In this document: positions 42,168 through 53,732 of the stretch, one piece after another
Numbering within the stretch: the first letter of the stretch is position 1
Layout of the letters: each line of letters starts with the position of its first letter
Assembly (NCBI GenBank): GCA_002633025.1
Contig: NMRB01000352.1
Span: forward strand, 11,792 to 75,791
Length of the DNA stretch: 64,000 bases
Direction of reading: 5' to 3'
Source of the DNA: Notospermus geniculatus
Lineage: Eukaryota; Nemertea; Pilidiophora; Heteronemertea; Lineidae
The notes under the pieces: generated by a model
Told to the model about the DNA's origin: nothing
Databases searched by the model: none
What the model saw: only the letters and a program-made list of their open reading frames with translations
Position numbers and translations under genes: made by a program

Positions 42168-42535
42168 CTTGATCAGAGGAAATGGCGCAAACGTCTGACC
42201 ATGCTGACAGTTGATTAAAACGCTTTAGTGGATAACGACACAGCCACACGCACAGGAGCAAATGGCAACACGTGGAAGTAGTACATGTAGGAAGCCGCCG
42301 TGCCACTACACAATAGAACCGATATTGACCTCATTCACAATCACATTGCGTGCTTTTCTACTCGGTTTATACATATCGGGATTCCCCGAACCCGCCTCGG
42401 TCTGGCTCGTCGGATTCGTTGAATCGCTGTCTGGTTTTTGCCGCGTAGTACTTCCCTATAAGGTTTGCAAGGAAGGTAGCGGTAGAAATTGCCTGGAAGT
42501 GTTCCTTCTGACTGAATCTGAGCAAAACTGACCAG
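42168..42535. promoter_or_regulatory. Bidirectional promoter of paralogous RING/B-box genes
   Basis: The interval is bounded by two divergent splice donors: aag/gtgagt on the minus strand at 42168-42167 and ccag/gtgagt on the plus strand at 42535-42536. Each is followed by an intron whose acceptor sits just before the start codon of a RING/B-box gene. Both noncoding first exons must therefore begin inside these 368 bp. Visible signals are a TATA-like cctataagg at 42455 facing the plus-strand gene and an exact kB site at 42378-42387. The transcription starts themselves are inferred. Confidence 0.6.
42378..42387. promoter_or_regulatory. Exact NF-kB consensus site
   Basis: gggattcccc fits GGGRNWYYCC at every position and lies near the middle of the shared promoter. 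On random expectation a few such matches occur per 64 kb, so position rather than mere presence is the argument. A second match (ggggattcccc) lies at 46947-46957. Confidence 0.45.
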
Positions 42536-42643
42536 GTGAGTCGTTTTATTCTTTCAATCTTTGTACTCTATTTGACCGTTTACATATTGTAGTTGGCGGT
42601 CTCTCTTCTTTAATTGTGCATCAGTCTCCGGTATACCGTCCAC

Positions 42644-42890
42644 CAGTGGACACAATCACGCAAGGCCGTGAAACCACGCTACAGCGTGAAAACCTTCTGT
42701 GGAAACCAAATTGTTACATACATTTTCTCCAGAATTGTGTACAAATTCAGCATTGAAAAAAAACTTATTAATATATCGAGTTATGTGTGTTCAACATGAA
42801 TATGGCTAAGTTTTTGAAAATTGGGCCATACATTTTGTACAGGCGAATGTAGGCCCCTACAGTCACGATGTAGCGTGATTGTGTCCACTG
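42644..42890. repeat. Inverted repeat in intron 1 of gene 3
   Basis: cagtggacacaatcacg (42644-42660) and cgtgattgtgtccactg (42874-42890) are exact inverse copies, with a further gctacagcgtg/gatgtagcgtg similarity. Confidence 0.75.
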
Positions 42891-43290
42891 TAGGCCTACA
42901 CCTACATGTATGTGAACTCAGCCTAGGCTTTGTAAGTCTGTTATGCTGATGACATACTATAAAATTTGCCGTAGGCCTATTCACTCTTTCACAATAATCC
43001 TCTTGATCTTATAGTCCAAAGGCTAATTTGGTTTGTCCTGCTTGATACCAAAAGCGCCATCACCTCACGTAGGCCTATATTGATGAAGTTGGGTGTGGGT
43101 AATAGGCCTACAAGAGGAGTCTGTTGTGTAGTCTGGGATCACAGTATAGGCCTATGTTTGAAGGGTGTTCGAAACCACCGTACGGAGATGAACAAGTGAG
43201 GACATTTTGGGATCGCTTGTTTTAGGACCACCCTGTAAAAATAGTGTCTATAGTTATTGGCACCGCTCCTTTTTCCAGTTGAAATCCAAC

Positions 43291-45022
43291 ATGGCGTCCT
43301 ACCAAGAGGATCCGGCCCTGTGTCTCATGTGCTTAGAATCTCCTGGAATTAGGAAGGTAGGGGTGCATGGAATGGCCAGGGCCATTGTGCTCACCTGTCG
43401 TTAAGGAATGATGGTATCAGGATGTTGCCCCCTGGTGGCCATATTTCACATCCGATCACAGGAGTCGTCTTCGTATCGTAGCAATATAGGTCAAATAGTA
43501 ATAGTGTATCAATAGTATTGTGCCGGGGTATTGTGCCAATAATAGTGATAGTTTGTTTTCGAATTTGACCTCTGCATGTGACCTCGAAAAGTAGGCCCAT
43601 ACCAAGAAAAAATCCGGGAATTATGTGATGTAGTAGGCTACCTCGTGAAGATGAATGATGAATGAAGTTTAATTAGAACAGAAAACATAAAAGTAATACG
43701 TGGGAAAGGGCCGAGGCCGGATGGCATTTTTGGCCCTGGGTAGAACTAAAATAGGGCCTACAAGGTGAAGAAACCACCACACGTCCCATATCTCTGACGA
43801 CACGCTTCTTTCGTTTCAGTTCGGCAACTGTCAGCATGCCTACTGCAAGAAATGCTTACTCTCTCATTTTGAACAGCAAGTGAACAACGAGCAAGGGAAC
43901 ATCTTTGGCTGCCCTGCCTGCCGACACAAGCTGGGAGATATGTTTGAGAAAGATTCTGGACACGGCTTTACTTCTGATGAAGATCTGCGAGCTTCTTGTT
44001 CTAGTACTACAGCCGAGGATAAAAAGGACAATGGCGTCTCTGTGGAGGGGGCAAGGGCCAAGGGGCAGGAGCAAAGGGCAGCACTGAAAGGGGCCAAATG
44101 TAGGTTATGCTTCTTTAAAGGGATGGCGGTAGCAGCGAAGAATGTTTGCAATGAATGCCGTGGTCTTCCGTTATGTTCGGCCTGTACCAGCGATCATCGT
44201 CAAGGGAAAGCCACCGAGTGTCATGTCGTCACCTCCATCGACCTATTCCTCCGTGGTGGAGATGTGTTCTGCGACATCCATGGGGATGTGAGAGAATTGT
44301 ATTGCACAGGTTGCTTTACGTCTGCATGTTCGACTTGTGTTTCGCACGACCACTTCGATCACGAAGTCATGAGATTGAATGACGTCCTTCTTGCTGAGAT
44401 GGGAAAGGTGTGCAGAGCGAGGAAGTTGGAGCAAGGCCGCTTGCAAACATTGAGAGCTGATGTGGACAGCCTCAAGAAGATGACGGCTGCGGGTGACGAG
44501 ATGGAGGCCAAGATAATCCAGACCATTGAAGACCATGGTGAGAAGTGCATCGAACAGATTCTGAAACTCAAAGAAGACTTCAAGAAAACTGTTCACGACA
44601 AGTTTAAGGTGATCCGGACGATGAAAGACGAACTGGCGAAGATGCCGAAGATTGTGAAGAAGTCGGAAGAGATTCTTTCTCGAACTGACAATCTTCTTGG
44701 CCCCCAGGTTGAGTTTACAACCTCCTACGCGGCGAAGTTGGCAGGTCTGAAGGCAGAAATAGACGAATTGACCGCGGGACACCCTAGCTATGAGAAGGCA
44801 AAAATCGTCTACACCAAGGCGTGCAAAAACCTTCGCCAGAAACCCCCAAAGTTTTTCCCCAGAATGGTGAATTTCAACATTGGTGGCTTTAAGGTTGAAC
44901 CAAGATGCGGCGATGCTGGTGGGGAATGTGTTTGTGAAGTGTGTAAAAGAAAGTTCAGGTTTCCAAATATGCAGAGAAAANCTCGGTTAAAACGCAGGTG
45001 CGCATGCCTTTGCGATTGTTGA
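43291..45022 (+). CDS. RING/B-box protein, divergent paralogue
   Basis: The coding exons are 43291-43356 (22 aa) and 43820-45022 (400 aa), joined in phase 0 (donor aggaag/gtaggg, acceptor ttctttcgtttcag), giving 422 aa. The junction restores a C3HC4 RING: C11, C14, C26, H28, C31, C34, C53, C56. B-box1, B-box2 and a coiled coil follow, then FFPR...GGF (367-379) and a single Cys repeat, after which the protein ends RRCACLCDC. An unknown base at 44981 makes residue 410 ambiguous. A noncoding exon ends at 42535 and joins an acceptor (ctcctttttccag) at 43278, 12 bases before the ATG. Gene structure and sequence mirror the minus-strand neighbour. The missing Cys repeats may be real loss or an assembly fault. 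A TRIM-like E3 role is inferred. Confidence 0.88.
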
Positions 45023-46208
45023 ACGTCATCAGCCGTCGTGCGTCATTCTGACGTTACAAAAACTGCGTCATTCACAACCCATGACGTCGACCATTCGCCT
45101 GTCGTTTACGCTAAAATGGTCAACTTTATCGATTAAATTCATCATGTTCCCGCAGGGATTTTTCCTCAAAAGCAATAAGATATATTTTAGCAGTTCTGTA
45201 CTTAATGACAGAAAAGTAAAATCAGAAATTGAGTGCAATGTTTTAGTTATATTTAGCCTGGAAACAGGGTGTGCTATTGAGAATTAATTGGAAAATAACG
45301 TTAGCCTCACTTTCAGTGACGCAGTTATGACCGAGTTGATAGTCAGCGCCGCGTCGCGGATTAGGTCTGCCGGTACCCCATAAGATAAAATACCTAAGAA
45401 TATGTTTTCCTGTCTCAGTGGACCCATGTTTCTATCTATTGACAATACATTTATAGGGTCCCAGGCCACCCATTTAAAAGTTAGCTGTACATCAGATTCC
45501 AAGCCCCTGTACATTAATGCTCTGAATTTGCTCCAATGATAAAGTCAGTACCCAAAATTCAAACGACTCTATCTTCTAAACGCACCATTTGCGGAACTTA
45601 AGAATTGGGTTTTTGTGGTCAGGGATAGAAACTAACCCTCAAACCCAAAAAATTTTTTGTACTTGAGATGTGCATTAAATCTTTGTTAGCTCCTAGACTA
45701 TGTGGGCAGGAATCCCTTGCTCAAAAACCTTGCGAAAGGGGAGGCACGATCTGTGTCTGTAGGAAATGTGGGTGGAAAATGTAGGACAATCCATGGTTAT
45801 TGTGTCTGTAGTCCCTGTGGGTTCGTGACCCCATGCATCAAGGTTTCTCTTTATGTATTGTTGCCGTCCGAAAGGCATTATAGGAATACTAGCATGACGT
45901 CTGTACTGGTGGAGGGCAACTAAACGTTTCTATTGTTCTGCTGCGTTGAATTTTATTCCATTATTCATAAACGACTGAAGCTTGTATTAGTTCCATTGTT
46001 TCCACCTCTCTCAATATTGCATTACCGTAGTCTACAGGTTTCGATCAGGGAAGTGTCATCCTATCAAACTCTAATAAAGCTTGTGCTTCGGTTATCCACG
46101 GTGTTACCGCTCCTTGTTCAGATATCATCGCCAGAGGGCGACGAATGGTCTGATGTCATCCACCCTACTCCCGGTCATAATGAGAAACCCTCACAACCTT
46201 CTGCTCCG
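45023..46208. other. 3' flank of gene 3 and intergenic DNA
   Basis: A possible polyadenylation signal ATTAAA lies at 45132. The tract 45420-45560 is a diverged copy of repeats near 26180-26250 and 27020-27110. No further gene is seen. Confidence 0.4.
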
Positions 46209-46371
46209 ACAGGGCGGCGCTGTGAGCGCTCTTACCGATGACGTAAAAAACGGAGCAATGACGTTGCGTCACGACGTCCTTGACGCAGTGCAACAGAGAT
46301 GAGACGTCGAAAAATGAGTACAACCGCGTACAGCGCCTCCTAGTGGTGGTAGTTCTGCGGGTTCCTCATTA
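46209..46371. repeat. GACGTC-rich repeat family, full copy
   Basis: It begins agggcggcgctgtgagcg, passes through cgacgtccttgacgcagtgc and ends gtacaaccgcgtacagcgcc then tcctagtggtggtagttctg. The ends are inverse copies of each other, marking a short foldback element. Confidence 0.85.
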
Positions 46372-48532
46372 GACCAACTCCTGCCTCCCTAATACAGCCC
46401 AGACTATTGACAACAAGAGGAGTTTTAATTGCAATCAGCTGAAGGCACCAGGAGTGTCCTAATGTAAAGATATCGGTCTAAAATGTCATCATTTCGTAAC
46501 GTCTTTCTCTCCTTCAGGGCATTTCTTGGTCAATCAGCAAATGGAGTGTCCGTTTTTAGGGTGTAATTTCCCCCTTCATGACATCCCGCGCCCCTTCATC
46601 GGAGAGATGAGGAGGGGTGCTCAAGAAACTGGATAATGAAGACAATAATTGATGTTATTAATTAGGTGTCATTTCGTGCTGTCTTGCAAACAGGACTGGC
46701 ACACCATCCTTCAGCACAGTACTCTCGTCCCCAGTGTTCAGTTGGCCGTAGGTATAGACCCACTATAAACACTGGCATGATTGGCGCCAAAAGTGAAGGA
46801 TCATCAATAGACGGCGCTGTTTGAGGGAGCCAATCACAAACCATCAAAACAGGTTTAACCGACGCCGCCGTAACGCACCTTCTAATTGGCTAAGATATAT
46901 GTACAAAATGTAGACCCTATATTCATACTCGCGGCAGATTCCCAGAGGGGATTCCCCCGAATCCGATAGCTAACGCCGTCTATTAGTGATACTTTGAGGA
47001 TGGCATCAACTGAAGCAGTTTCAGAGTGCGGGTAACGTAGTGGGTAGTGGTTTGAAACGGGGAGTTTATTAACACAGGTGTGAAAGGAATGGTAGTCCGA
47101 GGAATGCATGTCGGAGTTACAATAGCTGATATTGTGAGGTTATTTTCGAACGGTCATGGTTTCTATAACCGCTTATCCCAATCCCTCGTTGAACACAACA
47201 ACCGGACTTTAAGTCCTGGGGACAAAGATTCCTGTCACACCGGCGCAATGCATCTCTGTTGAATACTAGGCTTTCTATCCGTTTGTGTCGATATTGGCCA
47301 GCCAAACCTATTATTTACTCTTGCCCAAGGTAGTTCACATAACTACCGTTGCCATGGAAACCTGTTTGCAGAATTATGTCGTTAGACCTAAACGTAATTT
47401 CAATTTTTTACTGGGGACATTTTGTTCTATAGATATCTTTCGTTTACGCTTAATGCTGTGTGACAAGACTTTTGAAGTTGTGCGCGAGGAATCACAAAAT
47501 CTTATCAGACATAATTGAGTTTTGTTATGTAGGAGGAAACCGGTGTAACGTTCTTCATTGTGGCCCGTGTGGCAGTGTGACGTACAATAGATTGACAGAA
47601 TAATGCGCGACTCGACAATGGCCTACACACAGAGAAAGTGTGCGTCCGTTTTCTAGTGTGCTCCGAACAACGGGAGTCAGACAGAAAAATGGCCACACTG
47701 AAAAACTTTACACCAGAACTTGTGAAAATATTAATATCAGAGTACTACTGCTAAAAGTATTACTGTCATTACCCGAGTGAATCCAATCGAGTGTTGAACC
47801 AACCGTTCAACGGGTGACAGGCTTCGATGCTTCCACTACCCCATCTGACACCGAATGTAGGTCACGGCACCATTTAGCGGTCGGGAGTGGGGCTTGATTT
47901 TTGCCGTAGGTTCCGTGTACAGCTTACTATCACAGCGAACATGCAGCATACATACAGCAGTACATCAGAAACCATGGATAATCTCGTTGTCAGGGAATCA
48001 TATAGGCATCTTCGGTTGCTAAGCGACGGAAAGATGCAGGTTTTTGAGGCATCGTTTGAAGATAGTTGAACATGGTATCAGACGTTACAGAGAGCCTTTA
48101 CATCTGTGCTGTCTTGTGTAATGATGGTGGCACAGGTGGAGCTCAATCATGTACCGACTTTTGTAAAACGTGACTGTGTGCTTACAAAAACTGGGACCGG
48201 ATTCACGGAACGTTCGCAGATTTTCAGAACTTTGAGCGATTATATCTATATAATAATGTTACACTCAGAAGCTTCGTTTTGCCGCGAAATTCGGCATGGT
48301 AATAGATGCAACCGGTGGTTTAATGTGAGAAGAAATCTTTGTTGTGGTTCGCAATTTTACTTTTTTAGCAGGCGGTGTCCCATTCGATTGCTTTTCAAAT
48401 TCTCCCAACTGCACTCTGTCTGCACCTATTCCACCAGGGCCGTGCATTCCAACCTCGGCCAAACTCACAATCGCCGGTGGCCACGGGTCGTAGTCCAGAA
48501 ATAATACGTTAAAAAAGACTTCGTTGGTCATG
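46372..48532. other. Intergenic, no gene recognised
   Basis: The second kB-type match lies at 46947-46957. A short plus-strand frame at 47887-48069 ends in a protein-like segment (SYRHLRLLSDGKMQVFEASF) but has no splice support or family match. Confidence 0.35.
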
Positions 48533-48872
48533 ATCTTGAATCGTTGTGATGTGATCTTGAGTCGTAGCTAAGGAAGACGTCGGGTGGCGCTGCAGTCGTC
48601 AGAATGATCTGGAGTCGTAGCTAAGGAAGACGTTGGGCGGCGCTGGTGTCGCCACGACCATCTCGAGTCGTAGCTGAGAAAGACGTTGGGAGGTGACTTG
48701 GCGGTGATGTTGGGACGGCGACGGACTACCGCGCCGCCAAACGTCACTCCTCAATGACTCGAGATCATCCTGACGACTACAGCGCCGCCTAACGTCTTTC
48801 TCAGCTACAACTCAAGATCATCCTGACGGCTGCAGCGCTGCCCAAGGTCCTTCTCAGCTACGACTCGGAGAT
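48533..48872. repeat. Inverted pair of ~53-bp tandem arrays
   Basis: The left half has three direct units of gagtcgtagctaaggaagac then gttgggcggcgctg. The right half has three units of the complement (cgccgcctaacgtctttctc, agctacaactcaagatcat). The two arrays face each other around 48700, so the whole block folds into one imperfect hairpin. Confidence 0.88.
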
Positions 48873-49254
48873 TGCACTTCGTACGTCGCAGGTGTGTAAG
48901 CTGTTTCAACAGCGGGGTCATCAGGGTGTTGAGAACCTTGAAGGTTGATCTCTATCCTAGCCCAAGGGTCATTCATCATAACTGGGGGTCCGTACTCGTT
49001 AATTCATGCCTCCCAGAAGAATTGATCACCTGGCTGCCTGATCAATAAAGATCTTAGAAAGCTGTGAGAACACAGGTGCTTTGAAATACTGCACGTCGAC
49101 GTCAAAGTGTATCATTTTCATGGAACAATTAAAATGTTCTTCATTAAGCCATCCTTGTTCTCATTAGGAAACATTTTATCGACGCCATGTTGATATTTCG
49201 ATACCAGGTGTGATGGAGTCACACAAAGGGTCATAAAGACTAGTAAATGCTTTT

Positions 49255-49275
49255 NNNNNNNNNNNNNNNNNNNNN
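49255..49275. other. Assembly gap (21 N)
   Basis: Unknown bases. The left edge (agactagtaaatgctttt) matches an end of the hairpin family at 40951-41075, which probably caused the break. Confidence 1.
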
Positions 49276-49642
49276 GTATAGGTACCACGCTCTCGGCAGA
49301 TCCATTTACACTCGACTTATCCTGTGCTATGATACACTAATTTACCGCCATACAAATCTTCAGAAATGCTCGCAAATGATCAGATATCGAGAAGAGAGTA
49401 ACATTTGCCTCTAGGACTCTGCTTTGTCTCCGAGATACAACCTGTTCTCTCCAAAGATCATGACCTTTCTGTCTCTACTGAGAGATGCATTCAGCTATCG
49501 TATAAAAATCTGGCTGGCCTCTTGTCATAGGAGCTAAATTTGTCGCGGATCAAAGCATTCTGCTGCAGCAGCAGTGCTAAAAATAGATCAAACACCTTTT
49601 CTATGTGTACGTGTATATTTGGCAGACGACTGTTCATAGTGT

Positions 49643-49820
49643 TCTCTTGTGTCGTGGTCGCTGATTGGCTGGCGTGGTGTAGGCGACGTGACGTCTTTAG
49701 GACTTTCTGTGACGCGGTCGCTGATTGGCTGTGGGGTGCTGTAGGTGGCGTGACGTCGTTAGAACCTCCTGTGACGCAGTCGTGGATTGGCTACGGTTTC
49801 TGCTGGTCACGTGACGTTTT
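49643..49820. promoter_or_regulatory. Tandem CRE/CCAAT cassette, three units
   Basis: Three ~61-bp units each carry an inverted CCAAT box (attgg at 49664, 49724, 49786, mostly in ctgattggct) and, 25 bp further on, a CRE-like tgacgt (49689, 49751, 49812). Spacing of both motifs is 60-62 bp throughout. A degenerate fourth unit follows. Known biology: CCAAT boxes bind NF-Y, and TGACGT binds CREB/ATF factors. The block could be an enhancer or promoter, but no adjacent gene was identified. Confidence 0.5.
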
Positions 49821-50582
49821 TTGGGGTGTGTCACGGCCGTTGAATGGTTGTCATGCATGTGGCGCCATATTGAGTATAACAATTTCTCCCGCGATTCTCC
49901 CGAGTAGCTGAATGCTTGTATTGTGAACGGAAATGCCCACAGTAGGCCTAGTTTCAATTTTCGGTATGACTGTTTTGCACATGCAAAATTCATCGTTTGC
50001 TTATTAATTTATAGTACATGTCCACATGACTGTGCCTTTATAAGTCATGTAAGTGGTGTTAGTCAGCCGGGTTTCATCCACTGAACGAGCTCAGAATCCC
50101 TGGACCACTGATTCCAGGCGATGTACACAATTCATTTATTGCCTGTCTGCTATTGTTATGATGATTGTGCCGTAGATTCAGGAAAAAAACATCGATAAGT
50201 TGTTAAAGCATCAGTGTGAAAAGCTGCATGCATTTGTAAACCTCCAGAAAAATAGAGCAATTTTCACAAAATGATTTAATCAGAAAAATGCCATTAAACT
50301 GTCAGTCACTTGGGGCGGGGCGCTTAATTCTGTCAACTCGCTTGACTGATTACATGAAATATTGAGTTTGAGATTACGGGCATTGTACAGGGTGTCCCAA
50401 AGGAGGGGAATATCATGATAGAGCTTTCGTGGATAGGTCAGCGAAGGTCGGATAGGGCAGGTGTGAAAGGAATGTGGTCCTTGGAAAGCAAGTCAGGGTT
50501 CAGATGGCGCTGTAAGCGGTCATTTCATTGATAAATCAGTGCATGGGACAGTGCTGCCACCTATAAACTGATGACGTCACGA
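49821..50582. other. Intergenic, no gene seen
   Basis: No domain, splice pair or repeat structure stands out. Confidence 0.4.
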
Positions 50583-50667
50583 GGAACCCGCAGAACTACC
50601 ACTACTGTGAGCGGTTGTACCTTTTTTCGACATCTCGTCCGTGTTGCACTGCGTCAAGGACGAGAGA
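50583..50667. repeat. GACGTC-rich repeat family, half copy
   Basis: aacccgcagaactaccacta, gtgagcggttgtacc and gtgttgcactgcgtcaagga match the inverse of the full copies. The other half is missing. Confidence 0.75.
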
Positions 50668-51094
50668 GATTCCGAAGTTTACCGAAGGTTTCCGACCGCG
50701 CGTAGAGGTTGTCTCGGATGAATACAAGGTGTAAATCACCCTGTTGCTCATCATCGCTTGCGCCATTTTCACCCAATCCAGACCAGATGTGTATTTTCCG
50801 CGGGACTGCCGTGTTTTCGATGCTTCCTCTCCTCGCCGCTCACTTGATGATTGTCCTGACATTTGCAGCTAAACTTAGCCACAAATCGGCGCAATTTTCC
50901 GATAATTGCTTCGGGCGGGATCGGAAATCCATGGCTACCCGAGACAATATTGGCATGTCCTGTTCTCTATGGATTCCTGGCTGCCGTATCAGCTCAGACC
51001 GTTCAACCAAGCAGCGCCCAGTCGAGTGAGAAATGTGATAATTACCTGGCTTCTTTCTCAAATCTCACCTCGTCAATGAGAGCCTTCAATTTAC

Positions 51095-51234
51095 CGCCAC
51101 TAGGAGGCGCTGTGGGCAGTGGTACCTCGTTTTTCCACGTTTCGTCCCTGTTGCTCTGCGTCGAGGACATCATGACATGACGTCATTGATAGATTCTTTG
51201 GTACACCGCTCGCAGCGCCCCCTGTCGGGAAAAA
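51095..51234. repeat. GACGTC-rich repeat family, copy
   Basis: Inverse orientation: taggaggcgctgtgggcagt at one end and accgctcgcagcgccccctg at the other, with tgctctgcgtcgaggac and tgacgtcattg between. Confidence 0.78.
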
Positions 51235-53732
51235 AATCAAACGTCTCGTGTTGACGTTTCGCGTACATAAGATCTAGAACTCTCTAATGTTATAGCTTGG
51301 ATAGCAAGTTGTGTGTTTTGACTACCGTTAAGCCCCGGAGTAGAATGACACCAAATAAACAGCAGAGATAGATCGTAATGGGAAGGAAGTGTTGAGATCG
51401 ATTTTAGACAATTCACCACTCTGAAATGACAAGGCCCGAGGGAATATCATCGCTCGACCGAATGTGTCAATTGAATTGAGAAAATTGAATGTTCGAAGCA
51501 AGTTCACAGGTTTAAAATAAAATCGATTGGCAATTTAGACTTGCCTTGTCTCTAACCTTGAGTTATTGCGACCACTGTTCTTCAAGTACTTTTAAGGTCT
51601 GTTTCCACTACAACGGCCCGGGATTCCGCAGCGGTATGCGGCGCCGGAATGGTTTTCACAGCATTGGGATAATTAACACGCCATGTATTGTTAAACCATC
51701 GAAGGTTTATCCAAAACCCTGTGAAAACCGCTCCGGTGCCGCAAACCACGGCAGAATCCGTTGTAGTGGAAACAGTTTCCACTACAGCCGCTGTTCAATA
51801 GTTTTAACCACTAGTGACACCTATTGATCCGGGCAGTGGGTTAGGGTCCTCATGGTAGCATTTTTCCATCCTGCACGCTCCGCAGTCGGCGGCTCTTTAT
51901 GACCAGCAACATCAGCGGAAAATTCCCTAAAAGCAACACACAAAGGGATTATACACCCTTTAGCCCCTCAATAGCTGTGACAGCTGACGAGGGTTCTGCT
52001 TGATCAGACCCTGAGGGGATGGTATCCTGTATCATGAGAGAAGATTGGGGCATTTCATGCTCGTGTGAGTCGCGGTAGTTCATGCTTAATGACGTCACAG
52101 TCGGATGCGTTCCCTCCCACGTGACCTGATCGTTGTTCACCTCAATACATCGCTGGCCGATGACCCAAGTTGGTCGACGATGTTCACTTCTCGCGTTTTC
52201 AGGGGCCTCGCGGGCTGTCGCGAGACTGCGTCCCAGATATGCCAATCATACGGCGATTCGGCGATCGTCATTGAGACTCACCTGTAATCCCAATTTGCAT
52301 ATTCCAATGGCGGACGGATGTTGACATGCAGGTTTCGCTCTCTGGGTATATGTAACTCTCGAGTATGACGTCACTTCCGACTGGAATGGAGCCAAAATCG
52401 AGCCAAACATTCCTCGAGTAACTTCATGCGAATTCGTTTCATTGGTTCCTGCAGTCCGTGTTTTACATCAACGCATCGGCGAGGCAAAACAGCGTGAGAC
52501 ATTCGATCTCCTTTAAGACTATTGTACTGATGAACAATTCGCTTTAAGACGTTCCCTATCTCTCTCACGTCCGTATCCTTCAGATCACTTCACCTCGTGC
52601 CAAGTTGTGTCAACAATAGCTTTCCACAATCCGACTTTTCGATCGACCCGTCGTCAAGGGCAGAGCGGCGTGAAGCCAATATCGATATCTGTCGATAAAT
52701 ATTGAATTGAATGATGCCGAGCGTCGGCGAGGTTATTCATGTTGCTTGGTCTGTATTGATGGTTTGTTGTTTCTGCTGCGAGAACAGGAGAAAACCGGAC
52801 TCCCGGTGGGAGCGTGCTTGGCCAGAAGAATCGTTTTCTTGAAGAGGCAGACGGGGTTGCGATCTGCAAACCTTGCGAAACAAAGCAGTGGCGTATGACG
52901 TCCTTTCCGCGTATGCTAGTAGCGCCGCGTGGTGGAGTAGTTTCGGTTTCCTTATTTAATGGTAATCACGTGACCGTGGGTGGCCAATCATCTGCAGGTT
53001 TGAAAAGGAATGAACCTGGTTCACTGGGTAACCAGTCATGCCAGTCTCGCACCCAGAGAGTTTTTTTCACTTCATTTGTTCACTCCTTAAAGGGTGCAGT
53101 ACGGACAGGCAATCTCGTCCCAATACGTTCTTTCACATCTCAACCATGTACTGCGTTCACATGTAAGACATTCTCGTCCCCAGACATTGTTCATCTCTTA
53201 GTAACCTGTACTTTGTAGGAGATAATGCAAACAAGACAACCTCGTCCCTAGACATTGTCACGATTCCTGTCGTACTCCTTTAAGAGTTAATCAGTGTCGT
53301 AGCATTATCTGATTTCTTCTTCATAACTGTTGAATCTCAGTGTCCCGTTTGTCTGTCAAACCCAGAGCTAATCCCCTTAGTCCCCTCCCCCTGACGCTGG
53401 CTGTGTTGACTGAATGTGTTACCAATGCCCCATCACGCTAGAACTGGTAGAGACTAGAGCAGCTAAATTAAGTACATTAGGAAAGAAGAAAGAGAACTGG
53501 GTGTTGTGTTCACTCGAAATGTCATGTTGTTTGCCGGGTAAATAGTGCTGTAACAGTCATCCACTTGACGCTCACACGACGCTCGGGATTTCATCATTCG
53601 GCATTTGCCTTTTTGTCAGTCCGTCTGTGAAAACGGAACGCCCACGCATAGATCGCCATTTTGAAAAGAGATCGCCATTTCTAAAATCACTGGTCGAGAG
53701 GTAGCGTTGTGATTGTGACGTTATGACGGATG
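51235..53732. other. Intergenic, minus-strand frames unrecognised
   Basis: A short inverted repeat occurs at about 51596-51785 (tgtttccactacaacgg and ccgttgtagtggaaaca). Minus-strand frames at 51949-52245 and 52371-52568 contain loosely similar segments (GQRCIEVNN and RRCVDVKHG) and look protein-like, but I found no splice signals or known domain, so no gene is called. Confidence 0.3.

Noticed and set aside
46947-46957. Second NF-kB-type site ggggattcccc
   Set aside because: A match to the consensus but with no promoter nearby; a few such matches are expected by chance in 64 kb.
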